Shown: piece after piece, positions 1-10,759 of the stretch
How the letters are laid out: each line of letters begins with the position of its first letter
How positions within the stretch are numbered: position 1 is the stretch's first letter
Assembly (NCBI GenBank): GCA_036377075.1
Contig: DASUZB010000147.1
Span: forward strand, 1-53,959
Length of the DNA: 53,959 bases
Direction: 5' to 3'
Source: DASUZB01 sp036377075
Lineage (GTDB): Bacteria > Actinomycetota > CALGFH01
Made by a program: the position numbers and the translations under genes
Notes under the pieces: generated by a model
What the model saw: only the letters and a program-made list of their open reading frames with translations
Told to the model about the DNA's origin: nothing
Database searches by the model: none

Positions 1-221
1 GAGTCGCTGTCGAGTACGGTCAGCGAGACCCGCGGGTTGGCGCGGAGGTGCTCGAGGCGCTTGCGGCCGGCGTCGAGGTTGAGCAGGACCCGCCCGTCCT
101 CCCAGAGGTACCACGTGGCCACCGAGATCGGCGCGCCGTCGGGCCGGACGGTCGCCATGACCGCGGGATTGGGCCGCCGCAGCAGCTCGACCAGGCTGTC
201 GGGGAGGGGTCCTACAGGCAT
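1..221 (-). CDS. PPOX-type flavin/F420-binding protein (N-terminal part, cut by window edge)
   Basis: The reading frame starts at ATG 221 (MPVGPLPDSLVELL) and runs off the left edge, so only about 73 N-terminal residues are visible. The stretch AVMATVRPDGAPISVATWYL followed by RVLLNLDAGRKRLEHLRANP matches the first split-barrel strands of the pyridoxamine 5'-phosphate oxidase-like family, in which actinobacterial members often bind F420 or heme instead of FMN. The R-K-R-L-x-H-L-R-x-N-P segment is the usual cofactor-phosphate region. It is divergent from the ECF sigma gene with about 54 bp between starts. Family placement is fairly safe; substrate and cofactor are not known from this fragment. 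Confidence 0.8.
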   Translation of the reverse strand, partial: MPVGPLPDSLVELLRRPNPAVMATVRPDGAPISVATWYLWEDGRVLLNLDAGRKRLEHLRANPRVSLTVLDSD

Positions 222-262
222 GATCAGCGCAACCTGACCACCGGCGGGCCTGTTCCACGGAC

Positions 263-268
263 TAGCGT
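263..268 (+). promoter_or_regulatory. Putative -10 box (TAGCGT) of a leaderless ECF gene
   Basis: TAGCGT lies 7 bases before the GTG start at 276, which is the spacing expected if transcription begins at the start codon. No Shine-Dalgarno sequence separates the two, and no good -35 is visible. The same arrangement recurs at other genes in the window. Confidence 0.45.
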
Positions 269-275
269 CTGCGCT

Positions 276-1511
276 GTGGAGGAGCTGTTACGCGAGCTGG
301 CGCCGCAGGTGCTCGGCGCCCTGTGCCGCCGCTACGGGCGTTTCGACGCCTGCGAGGACGCCGTCCAGGAGGCGCTGCTGGCGGCCTCGCAGCAGTGGCC
401 GGACGCCGGTACGCCGGACAACCCGCGGGCCTGGCTGATCACCGTCGCCTCGCGCCGGCTCACCGACCTGCTCCGCAGCGAGCAGGCCCGGCGGCAGCGC
501 GAGGACAAGGTGGCCGCATGGGCGCTGCCCGAGCAGTGGCTGTCACCGGCGGCGGACCGGCCGGCCTCGGACCGCGACGACTCGCTGATCCTGCTGTTCC
601 TGTGCTGCCACCCGTCGCTCACCCCGGGCTCCCAGGTGGCCCTGACGCTGCGGGCGGTCGGCGGCCTCACCACCGCCGAGATCGCCCGTGCCCTGCTGGT
701 CCCGGAGGCCACCGTGGGCCAGCGCATCAGCCGGGCGAAGCAGCGCATCAAGGCCAGCGGCGCCGAGTTCCGCCTGCCCCCGCCGGAGGAGCGCTCCGAG
801 CGGATCGCGGCGGTGCTGCACGTGCTGTACCTGATCTTCAACGAGGGCTACACCGCCAGCTCCGGGACCGCGCTGCACCGGGTCGAGCTCAGCAGCGAGG
901 CGATCCGCCTGACGCGGCAGCTACGCGAGCGCCTGCCCGGCGACGGCGAGGTCGCCGGCCTGCTGGCGCTGATGCTGCTCAGCGACGCCCGCCGCCCGGC
1001 CCGCACCCGCCCCGACGGCACCCTGGTCCCCCTCGCCGAGCAGGACCGGAGCAGGTGGGACGCGGCCGCCATCGCGGAAGGGACCGCGCTGGTCACCCAG
1101 ACCCTGGCCAGCGCCCCCATCGGCCCCTACCAGCTGCAGGCCGCGATCGCCGCGGTGCACGACGAGGCCACCCGCGCCGAGGACACCGACTGGCCACAGA
1201 TCCTCGGCCTGTACGAGCTGCTGCAGCGCGTCGCGCCCGGCCCGATGGTCACCCTCAACCGCATCGTCGCCGTCGCCATGGTCCACGGCCCCCGGGCCGG
1301 CCTGGAGCAGCTCGACGCCGCGGAGGCCGACCCGGCCCTCGCCGGCCACCACCGCTTCCACGCCGTCCGCGCCCACCTGCTCGACCTCGCCGGCGACCGC
1401 GATGCGGCCCGCACCCACTACCGGCTCGCCGCCCGCCGCACCCTCAGCATCCCCGAGCAGCGCTACCTCGAGTCCCGCGCGGCGGAGCTGGGCAACCAGG
1501 AGCGGGCCTGA
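276..1511 (+). CDS. ECF RNA polymerase sigma factor, ECF42-like with C-terminal TPR-like (DUF6596) region
   Basis: The 411-residue product starts at GTG 276 (VEELLRELAPQVLGALCRRYG). Sigma region 2 (about residues 10-75, ...DACEDAVQEALLAASQQWP) is followed by region 4 (about 110-165, with LTTAEIARALLVPEATVGQR as the helix-turn-helix). A long C-terminal half (NEGYTASSG..., GPYQLQAAIAAVHDEA, NRIVAVAMVHGP) matches the C-terminal extension of the ECF42 group, which replaces an anti-sigma factor. ECF42 genes usually sit beside DGPF/YCII genes; none is adjacent here, unlike the second ECF42 at 14556. Residue 5 is encoded by TTA, a rare codon in DNA this G+C-rich. An upstream in-frame ATG at 48 lies inside the divergent gene and is less likely. 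Confidence 0.88.
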   Translation: MEELLRELAPQVLGALCRRYGRFDACEDAVQEALLAASQQWPDAGTPDNPRAWLITVASRRLTDLLRSEQARRQREDKVAAWALPEQWLSPAADRPASDRDDSLILLFLCCHPSLTPGSQVALTLRAVGGLTTAEIARALLVPEATVGQRISRAKQRIKASGAEFRLPPPEERSERIAAVLHVLYLIFNEGYTASSGTALHRVELSSEAIRLTRQLRERLPGDGEVAGLLALMLLSDARRPARTRPDGTLVPLAEQDRSRWDAAAIAEGTALVTQTLASAPIGPYQLQAAIAAVHDEATRAEDTDWPQILGLYELLQRVAPGPMVTLNRIVAVAMVHGPRAGLEQLDAAEADPALAGHHRFHAVRAHLLDLAGDRDAARTHYRLAARRTLSIPEQRYLESRAAELGNQERA

Positions 1512-1518
1512 CGGCGGA

Positions 1519-3924
1519 TCACGAGGTGAGCGGGAACTCCCAAGCGCCGCCAGGGTCGACGGTGACCACCTTGTCGCCGAGGGCCACCCTGATGGGCGCG
1601 CACTCGGACGGGGGCAGGCTGACCCGCAGGCGCTCGTGGGTGACGTCGACGTGCACGCCCCAATGGCCGCGGTAGTGGATCTCCATCGCGAGCGAGCTGA
1701 GCTCCTCCGGCAGGGCGGGGTTGAACCACAGCACGTCCTCGCGCATCTCCAGCCCGGTGTAGCAGCGCTGAGCGAGGTCGAGCGTGCCCGCCATGGCGCC
1801 GAGGTGGATGCCCTCCTTGGTGGTGCCGCCCTGGACGTCGTGCAGGTCGCTGCCGAGCGCCTCGGCGAAGAACGCCCAGGATCGGGTGCGGTCCGAGCGG
1901 GCCAGCACCCAGGCATGGACCAGCCCGCTCAAGGTGGAGCCGTGCGAGGTCCTCGCCAGGTAGTAGTCGATCGTGCGCAGCAGGGCGGTGCTGCTGAGGT
2001 GGTAGCCGAGCCGCTCGAGCAGCCCGCGCAGCTCGTCCGCTGACAGGAGGTAGAAGAGCATCAGCACGTCGGCCTGCTTGGAGGCCCGGTAGCGGTTGGT
2101 GCTGTCGCCGTCGGCCTCGAGCAGCCGGTCGAGGCGGCGGATGTTGCCGTGGCGCTCGCGGTAGCCCTGCCAGTCCAGCTCCTCCAGCCGCTCGTAGCCT
2201 TCGAACTGGCTGATGACGTCGCCGTCGTGGAAGGGCACCCGCATCTTGCGGGTGACGTCCTGCCAGCGGGCCAGCTCCTCGCGGCGCAGCCCGAGCAGCT
2301 CGGTGAGCTCCTCCTGGCGCGGCTCGGGGAGCAGCTCCAGCACCTCGAGGGCGCGCAGCATCACCCACACCGCCATCACGTTGGTGTAGGCGTTGTTGTC
2401 CAGCCCCGGCTGCTCCGCGTCGGGGTAGGCGTCGTGGTACTCGTCCGGGCCCATCACCCCGCGGACCTCGTAGCGGTCCTGGGTGCGGTCGTAGACCGCG
2501 GCGCTGGCCCAGAAGCGGGCGATCTCCAGCAGCATCTCCGCGCCGTGCTCGCACAGGAAGTCGAGGTCCCCGGTGGCCTGGTAGTACTGCCAGACGTTGT
2601 AGGCGATCGCGAGGCCGACGTGGCGCTGGCGGTGGGAGTTGTCGGGCAGCCAGCGCCCCGACTTCGGGTTGAGGTGCAGCCGCTGGGTCTCCTCGCGGCC
2701 GTCGCTGCCACTCTGCCACGGGTACATCGCGCCCTGGTAGCCCGCCTCCCGGGCCGCCCGCCGCGCCGCCGGCAGGCGCCGGTGGCGGTAGCGCAGCAGC
2801 GCCCGGGTGACCTCCGGGAAGCGCAGGTTGAGGAAGGGGAACACGAACAGCTCGTCCCAGAAGACGTGGCCCCGGTACGCCTCGCCGTGCAGCCCGCGTG
2901 CCGGCACGCCGACGTCGAGGTCGGCGCTGTGCGCGGAGATGGTCTGCAGGAGGTGGAAGATGTGCAGGTCGACGACCAGCGCGGTGTCGCTGTCGCCGTC
3001 GGTGACGTCCAGGTGGCAGCGGCGCCAGAGCTGGCCCCAGGCGAGCACGTGGCGTTCGAGCAGCTCGTCGAAGCTGCCGGCCTGGACGAGGCGCTCGCGG
3101 GCGGCCAGGCCGCTCTCCGCGATCGCCGGGTCGCGACCGGTGAACAGCGCCACCACCTTCTCGACCGTGACCGGCCGTCCCCGCTCCATCTCGACGGTCA
3201 CCTCGTGGGTCACCCGGCCGGGCTCCTGCTCGACGCGCCGCTCGACGGCGGCAGGCTGGCCGTCGCGTAGCACCCTGGTACGGGCCGCCTCGGCGATGCG
3301 GATCTTCGAGCTGGTCGTCTCGACCTTCAGCCAGATGCCGTCGTCGCCGACCGTCCCGGTCTCGAGCGGGACCAGGTGCTCGCCGTTGAGCTTGCGGTAG
3401 CGCTCCACCCCGGCGTTGGTCACCGTCCCGTCCAGGCCCGAGCGGACCTCCATGCGCCCCGACCAGTTCTCCGCCACGAAGGTCGTCTCCAGGCCGGCCA
3501 GGTGCGGGTCGGCCATGCCCACGAAGCGACGCTGGGTCACCGCGGTGATCCTCCCCGTGTCGTCCTGGAATCGCAGGCGGCGGCTGAGTACGCCCAGGCG
3601 CAGGTCGAGCACCTGGCGATAGTCGAGCAGCCGGGCGGTGGCCGGCGCGAACCACTCGCCGCCGGCGGGACGGAACGCCAGCGGCAGCCAGTTCGGGACG
3701 TTGACGATGTCCTCGTTCTCGACCTCGCGCCCGGACACCTCGGTCACCAGCCGGTCGTAGCAGCCGGCCACGTACGTGCCCGGGTAGTGCACCTCGTCCG
3801 CGTGCGCCTCCGGCGCCGCCCCGCGGGTGGCGAAGTAGCCGTTGCCGAGGGCGCACAGGGCCTCGCGCAGGCCCTCCTCGCCGGGCTCGAAGCCGTCGTA
3901 CGCGAGCACCCAGCGGTCGTCCAT
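1519..3924 (-). CDS. Glycoside hydrolase family 65 disaccharide phosphorylase
   Basis: The 801-residue protein is typical in size for GH65 enzymes, which phosphorolyse alpha-linked glucose disaccharides (maltose, trehalose, kojibiose) to beta-glucose 1-phosphate plus glucose. The general-acid motif GPDEYH is present with Glu495. KQADVLMLFY and STLSGLVHAWV are typical (alpha/alpha)6-barrel segments, and the N-terminal FEPGEEGLREALCALGNGYF starts the family. ATG 3924 is chosen because a GAGGAGG Shine-Dalgarno lies about 7 bases upstream; an in-frame GTG at 3939 overlaps the upstream gene. It follows the beta-phosphoglucomutase-like gene by 11 bases, which fits conversion of beta-glucose 1-phosphate to glucose 6-phosphate. 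The exact disaccharide cannot be read from sequence. Confidence 0.93.
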   Translation of the reverse strand: MDDRWVLAYDGFEPGEEGLREALCALGNGYFATRGAAPEAHADEVHYPGTYVAGCYDRLVTEVSGREVENEDIVNVPNWLPLAFRPAGGEWFAPATARLLDYRQVLDLRLGVLSRRLRFQDDTGRITAVTQRRFVGMADPHLAGLETTFVAENWSGRMEVRSGLDGTVTNAGVERYRKLNGEHLVPLETGTVGDDGIWLKVETTSSKIRIAEAARTRVLRDGQPAAVERRVEQEPGRVTHEVTVEMERGRPVTVEKVVALFTGRDPAIAESGLAARERLVQAGSFDELLERHVLAWGQLWRRCHLDVTDGDSDTALVVDLHIFHLLQTISAHSADLDVGVPARGLHGEAYRGHVFWDELFVFPFLNLRFPEVTRALLRYRHRRLPAARRAAREAGYQGAMYPWQSGSDGREETQRLHLNPKSGRWLPDNSHRQRHVGLAIAYNVWQYYQATGDLDFLCEHGAEMLLEIARFWASAAVYDRTQDRYEVRGVMGPDEYHDAYPDAEQPGLDNNAYTNVMAVWVMLRALEVLELLPEPRQEELTELLGLRREELARWQDVTRKMRVPFHDGDVISQFEGYERLEELDWQGYRERHGNIRRLDRLLEADGDSTNRYRASKQADVLMLFYLLSADELRGLLERLGYHLSSTALLRTIDYYLARTSHGSTLSGLVHAWVLARSDRTRSWAFFAEALGSDLHDVQGGTTKEGIHLGAMAGTLDLAQRCYTGLEMREDVLWFNPALPEELSSLAMEIHYRGHWGVHVDVTHERLRVSLPPSECAPIRVALGDKVVTVDPGGAWEFPLTS

Positions 3925-3935
3925 CGCCGTCCTCC

Positions 3936-4697
3936 TCACGTCCCGGCGGGCCCGTCGTCGAGGCGCAGCTCGCCCAGGTCGGCGACCACCACGTCGGCTC
4001 CCCGCGCCTTCAGCTCCTCGGCCAGGCCGCCGCGGTCGACGCCGACGACCAGGCCGAAGCCGCCGCGCCGCCCGGCCTCCACGCCGGCGAGCGCGTCCTC
4101 CACCACCGCGGCCCGCTCGGGGCGCACCCCCAACCGGTCCGCCGCCTCCAGGAACAGGGCCGGGTCCGGCTTGCCCGCGAGGCCGAGCCGGGCGGCGTCG
4201 AGACCGTCGACCTCCGCGTCGAACAGGCCGTGCATCCCCGCCGCCCGCAGCACGGCGGCGAAGTTGCGGCTGGCCGAGACCGCCGCCAGGCGCACCCCGC
4301 GCGCCCGCAGCGCGCGCACCAGCGCCAGCGAGGTGGGGAACGGCCGCACCCCGTCCTCGGCGACGAGCGCGAGGAAGTAGCCGTTCTTGCGGTTGCCGAG
4401 CCCGCCGACCGTCTCCGCCTCCGGCGGGTCGGACGGGCTCCCGGCCGGCAGGTCGATCCCGCGCGATTCCAGGAACGCGGCGACGCCGTCGAAGCGCGGC
4501 CTGCCGTCCACGTAGCGGAGGTAGTCCTCGTTCTCGAAGGGCCGGAACGGCTCGCCGAGGCGCTCGGCGCGCGCCCGCAGGTACTCGTCGAACAGCCGCT
4601 TCCAGGCGGCGGAGTGGACCGAGGCGGTGTCGGTCAGCACCCCGTCGGTGTCGAACACGACCGCATCGAGGCGGTCGAGCGGGAGGGTGGCGGTCAT
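3936..4697 (-). CDS. HAD-superfamily hydrolase, beta-phosphoglucomutase-like
   Basis: The 253-residue protein has HAD motif I FDTDGVLTDT with nucleophile Asp16 and acid/base Asp18, a helical cap, motif II around AAVSASRNF, a lysine in AGKPDPALF and motif IV in VVEDALAGVEAGRRGGF. Placement directly before a GH65 phosphorylase strongly suggests beta-phosphoglucomutase activity (beta-glucose 1-phosphate to glucose 6-phosphate). A trehalose-phosphatase-like role is the main alternative, since both occur beside GH65 genes in actinobacteria. A TACCGT hexamer lies 6 bases before the ATG with no intervening leader, so the message is probably leaderless. The stop overlaps the ribosome-binding site of the GH65 gene, implying translational coupling. 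Confidence 0.88.
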   Translation of the reverse strand: MTATLPLDRLDAVVFDTDGVLTDTASVHSAAWKRLFDEYLRARAERLGEPFRPFENEDYLRYVDGRPRFDGVAAFLESRGIDLPAGSPSDPPEAETVGGLGNRKNGYFLALVAEDGVRPFPTSLALVRALRARGVRLAAVSASRNFAAVLRAAGMHGLFDAEVDGLDAARLGLAGKPDPALFLEAADRLGVRPERAAVVEDALAGVEAGRRGGFGLVVGVDRGGLAEELKARGADVVVADLGELRLDDGPAGT

Positions 4698-4703
4698 GGC
4701 CCT

Positions 4704-4709
4704 ACGGTA
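4704..4709 (-). promoter_or_regulatory. Putative -10 box (TACCGT) of the HAD/GH65 operon
   Basis: On the minus strand TACCGT is followed by 6 bases and then ATG 4697. The fit is to a leaderless promoter; no convincing -35 is seen. The same TACCGT-N6-ATG arrangement recurs at 47602-47616. Confidence 0.42.
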
Positions 4710-4897
4710 GCGTCCCCGCGCGCCCAGCGGTGCCGGCAGGCATGAGGCGTTCGCCGGTCACCTGCCGACGGGGTGAAGGTTCGGCCGGCCGCGCGCTCCC
4801 TCCGCCGCGTAGGCTTGCATGGTGACGGGTCCGACCCGGCGTGGCCGCCGGCCGTCGGGGCCGCCGTGACCCGCGCGAGAGCCCTCGGGGGGATGCG

Positions 4898-7680
<2,783 letters not shown>

Positions 7681-7684
<4 letters not shown>

Positions 7685-8364
7685 CCGGCGGGAATCGAGC
7701 GGTCCTGGATCTCCCAGGCGTGGTCGAGGACGTGCCAGGCGAAGCGCCGGGCGGCGTAGCGGGGCGGCCAGCCCTTCGGGCGCGGTGGTGCGCCGTCGCT
7801 CGGCGCGCCGAGCACGGCGACGATCGCGTCGCGCAGGGCGGCGACCGCTGCCCGGTCGTCGATCGCCGGCTGCCGCTGCCTGACGCCGATCATGCGGGCG
7901 TAGCCGGCCTCGGAGCCGACCACGTGGTCGACGATCTTGTCCCGGTCGCGCCCGCCGCCGCGGGGGCCCTTGCGCAGCTCCGCCGGGGCGCCCGCGACGA
8001 CCTCGTCGAGCAGCGCCCACGACCCCCGCAGCAGGGCCGCCGACCGTGCCGCCTCGGCCTCGTCGACCGGGTCGGTGTCGCCGGGCGCGACCCGGTCGGG
8101 CGCGCCGAAGTCGGTGGTGGCCGATCCCTGGACGCGCCCGACCACCCGCAGCTCGTCCCCTGTGCCGGCGGGGAAGGCGACCCCGGCCAGCTCGGCGACG
8201 ACCGCGTAGCGCGGGGCGTAGTCCGCCAGCGCCTCGAGCGCGAGCGCCTCGGTCTTGCCCGAGCGCGCCCAGCCCGGCCAGGCGAGCGCGCAGGCGAACA
8301 CGCGCCTGGTCCCCACCTCGAGGTAGGCGTCCGTCGGCCCGGCAAGGCTGGGTTCGGCTGCCAT
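7681..8364 (-). CDS. Conserved hypothetical protein (possible DinB-like helical bundle)
   Basis: The product is 227 residues, soluble and without signal peptide. The C-terminal half contains DRDKIVDHVVGSEAGYAR and RRFAWHVLDHAWEIQDRS, whose histidine spacing recalls the metal-binding helices of DinB/YfiT-like thiol transferases. The N-terminal 100 residues (DAYLEVGTRRVFACALAWPGW) are not recognised. The gene converges on the P-type ATPase and the two stop codons lie in the same CTAG tetranucleotide. The DinB suggestion is inference from a short motif only. Confidence 0.6.
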
Positions 8365-8414
8365 GGGCTCGATGCTCTCACGCCGCTACGACGGCGACCG
8401 GCGTGCCCCCTGGA

Positions 8415-9794
8415 TCACCCGTGCCCGGCGGTACGCGCCAGCACGGAGTCGGCGAGTGCGTCCAGCGATCCGCGCACGCCCTCGACGAACACCTCGATGT
8501 CTGGGCAGCGCTCCCGGTCGGCCACGGCGGTGACGTTGAACTGTCCGGCGTAGGAGAGCGCCCCGACCCCGAGCGACACGTTGCCCATGATCGGCACGAC
8601 CGGGAACACCTCGAGCAGCGGGGCGCCGGCGAAGAACAGCCGCACCGGTGGGCCGGGGACGTTGGTGACGTAGGTGTTGATGACGCGCTGGCGGGCGGCG
8701 AGCCGCAGCGCGGCCCGCTGGATCGGGACGTTGCGGAACAGCGCGCCGCCTTGCGGGCGGTAGGTGCGCTTCCGCCTTGCGGTGTCGGCGGCGATCAGCC
8801 GGAGCCTGCGCCCCTCGTCGGGCTCGCCGATCGGCAGCGGCACCATCATCCCGCCGTCCTGGTTGCCGCGCGCCTCCCCGGGTCGCTCGGTATGCAGGGA
8901 GACGGGCACGAACGCCCGCAGGACCAGCCCGTCGACGGGTTCGCCACGGCCGAGCAGCAGGTTGCGCAGGCCGCCGGCGACGGCGGCCAGCAGCACGTCG
9001 TTGACCTTGGCGTCGTGCGCGTGGGCCACCCGCTTGACGAGGTCGAGGTCGCCACGGACCAGGGCGAGGCGGCGGTGGCTGCCGATGCGCCGGTTCAGGC
9101 TCGTCCGCGGCGCGCGCGCCTCCGCGAAGGCCTCGCGCGCCGCCGGCCAGCCGCGCCGGACCTGGCGGGCGGTCTGGACGGGATGGGCGAGCCTGGCGAG
9201 CGCGTGGCCGAGCTGGCCGAGGCGGCGGCGCAGGTTGTCGGCGAGGAGCTCGAGGGTTGCGGGCGTGGCCGCCGGCGACCACGGTGGTGCTTCGATCGTG
9301 GGCACGTCGGGAACCAGGTCGACGAACGCGCCGAGCGCGGCGATCCCCGCGACGCCGTCGGCGATCGCGTGGTGCAGCTTGAGGAAGAAGCCGACGCGGC
9401 CGTCCGGCAGGCCGGGCAGGAACCACATCTCCCACAGCGGCCGCGAGCGGTCCAGCCGCCGGTGCCGCAGCTCCTCGCAGGCCAGCAGCAGCCGCGCCTC
9501 GTCGGCCGCGGCGCCCAGCGGGCGCACCCGGACGTGCCGCGCCAGGTCGACCGACGCGGCGTCGACCCACAACGGCCAGCCCAGGCCGAACCTGGGCCGG
9601 TAGAGGAGCTGCCGGAAGCGAGGCGCGAGGTGCAGCCTTCGCCCGATCTCCTCACGCGCCCGCTCGATCAGGAACCGGCCGTCGGCGTCCAGCAGGCTCC
9701 GGCCGTCCAGGATGGCGAGCGCCCCGATGTCCTCCGGCCACCCGAGCTCCTCGGGCCAGAGCGACATGAGGTCCTGCGCGGTCAAGCGGTCCAT
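8415..9794 (-). CDS. Wax ester synthase/diacylglycerol acyltransferase (WS/DGAT)
   Basis: The 459-residue protein matches bacterial WS/DGAT enzymes, which transfer acyl-CoA to fatty alcohols or diacylglycerol to make storage lipid. The catalytic HHxxxDG motif is HHAIADG at residues 141-147. The start MDRLTAQDLMSLWPEE and the PLWEMWFLPGL segment before the motif are family hallmarks, and VINTYVTNVPGPPVRLFFAGA is the conserved C-terminal block. A GAGGA about 13 bases before ATG 9794 supports the start. Its neighbours give no lipid operon. Substrate preference cannot be predicted. Confidence 0.93.
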   Translation of the reverse strand: MDRLTAQDLMSLWPEELGWPEDIGALAILDGRSLLDADGRFLIERAREEIGRRLHLAPRFRQLLYRPRFGLGWPLWVDAASVDLARHVRVRPLGAAADEARLLLACEELRHRRLDRSRPLWEMWFLPGLPDGRVGFFLKLHHAIADGVAGIAALGAFVDLVPDVPTIEAPPWSPAATPATLELLADNLRRRLGQLGHALARLAHPVQTARQVRRGWPAAREAFAEARAPRTSLNRRIGSHRRLALVRGDLDLVKRVAHAHDAKVNDVLLAAVAGGLRNLLLGRGEPVDGLVLRAFVPVSLHTERPGEARGNQDGGMMVPLPIGEPDEGRRLRLIAADTARRKRTYRPQGGALFRNVPIQRAALRLAARQRVINTYVTNVPGPPVRLFFAGAPLLEVFPVVPIMGNVSLGVGALSYAGQFNVTAVADRERCPDIEVFVEGVRGSLDALADSVLARTAGHG

Positions 9795-9884
9795 GGTTCA
9801 CCAGATCCTCAGCGGGCAACGCTCCGACGCCAGTCTCGTTCGCGGGCCACGGCCACGTCAGTGGCGATGGTCCCGTCACGTGCG

Positions 9885-9918
9885 GGACCCCGCGCCCTCC
9901 CCGATGGGCGCGGGGTCC
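9885..9918. terminator. Strong hairpin downstream of the DoxX-like gene
   Basis: A perfect 13-base-pair G+C stem (9885-9897 with 9906-9918) closes an 8-base loop. It lies just past the stop of the minus-strand DoxX-like gene (9933) and before the WS/DGAT start (9794), so it probably ends DoxX transcription. No T-run follows on either strand, as is common in high-G+C actinobacteria. Confidence 0.7.
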
Positions 9919-9932
9919 GTCTCGCGGGGGGC

Positions 9933-10427
9933 TCAGGCGTGCGCCGCCCGCCCCGGTGTGCCTGCCGTCGTCGAGCTGGTGAACAGCTCGCCCCGGTGCC
10001 AGGGGGTGCCGAGCCTGGGGAGCACGTAGCGGTCCAGGCCGTACCAGCCGGCGTTGCGCCAGGCCAGGATGACCAGCAGCCCGACGGCGATCATCGCCGG
10101 GTTGATCCCGGCGGAGCCGGCGAACACGAACGAGAAGTTCAGGATCGCGCCGAGGAAGGCCATGATCCCGGTGAACAGCCCCAGGATCAGGGCGATGCCG
10201 ATGACCACCTCGCCGACGGCCACCATCGGGCCGAGGACGGTGTGGCCGCTGTCGCGGATCCACTCCAGGAAGCTGACGTACCAGGAGTAGGCCACGTCCG
10301 GGTGATCCCCGGCGGTGCCGTTGGCCAGCGCGCCCTTCGCGAAGCCGGCGACCGCGTCGCCGACCTGCAGGTGGTGGCCCGCCACCGTCCCGCTGCGGAC
10401 CCAGCCGATGTTGTCGTTGCCGGTCAT
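9933..10427 (-). CDS. DoxX family membrane protein
   Basis: From ATG 10427 the 164-residue product has a polar start (MTGNDNIGW), the block DAVAGFAKGALAN, and hydrophobic helices GPMVAVGEVVIGIALILGLF, AFLGAILNFSFVFAG and INPAMIAVGLLVILAWRNAG, then a basic tail. The G-E-x-x-I-G-x-x-L-x-L-G-L signature fits DoxX/TQO small-subunit proteins. Most homologues carry another membrane helix before the F-x-K-G-A-L block; none is found here in any frame upstream. ATG 10427 also lacks a clear ribosome-binding site, so the N-terminus may be longer than drawn or truncated. Function is unknown. Confidence 0.72.
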   Translation of the reverse strand: MTGNDNIGWVRSGTVAGHHLQVGDAVAGFAKGALANGTAGDHPDVAYSWYVSFLEWIRDSGHTVLGPMVAVGEVVIGIALILGLFTGIMAFLGAILNFSFVFAGSAGINPAMIAVGLLVILAWRNAGWYGLDRYVLPRLGTPWHRGELFTSSTTAGTPGRAAHA

Positions 10428-10759
10428 GGGCCATGGGTCCCGGAAGTCGGCAGGCCGTTCGGCCCTACGGCCGAGGCGCCGGTGTCGCTCGCCGTCCCGA
10501 GCGCCCGCCGGCGCCCGGCGCCCGCCCGCCGGGCCGTGCCCCGCACCGTCGCCATCCCGCACCTCCGCCAGCGGCGCACCGGCGTGCATCCCCGCCCCGA
10601 GTGAAGGGTCGCCGCCGCGGTGCCGCAAGGGCCGGACGGCCCGGCCGCGCCGGGCACGAGGCCAGGTGGCCTCGTCCCCGGGCCGGTCGACGATGCTGTC
10701 ACCCACCGCGCCCGGCGGGGTAGGTTGGCCCCGGCGAGAGGGTCCGGTGGGGAGGGGCC
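10428..10759. other. Intergenic region between DoxX-like and acyl-CoA synthetase genes
   Basis: No supported gene was found in these 332 bases. The right end holds a possible -10 box, TAGGTT at 10721-10726, and a GGGAGGGG ribosome-binding site for the gene at 10760. Translation of all frames gives arginine/glycine-rich sequence without a membrane helix that could belong to the DoxX-like protein. Confidence 0.5.
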
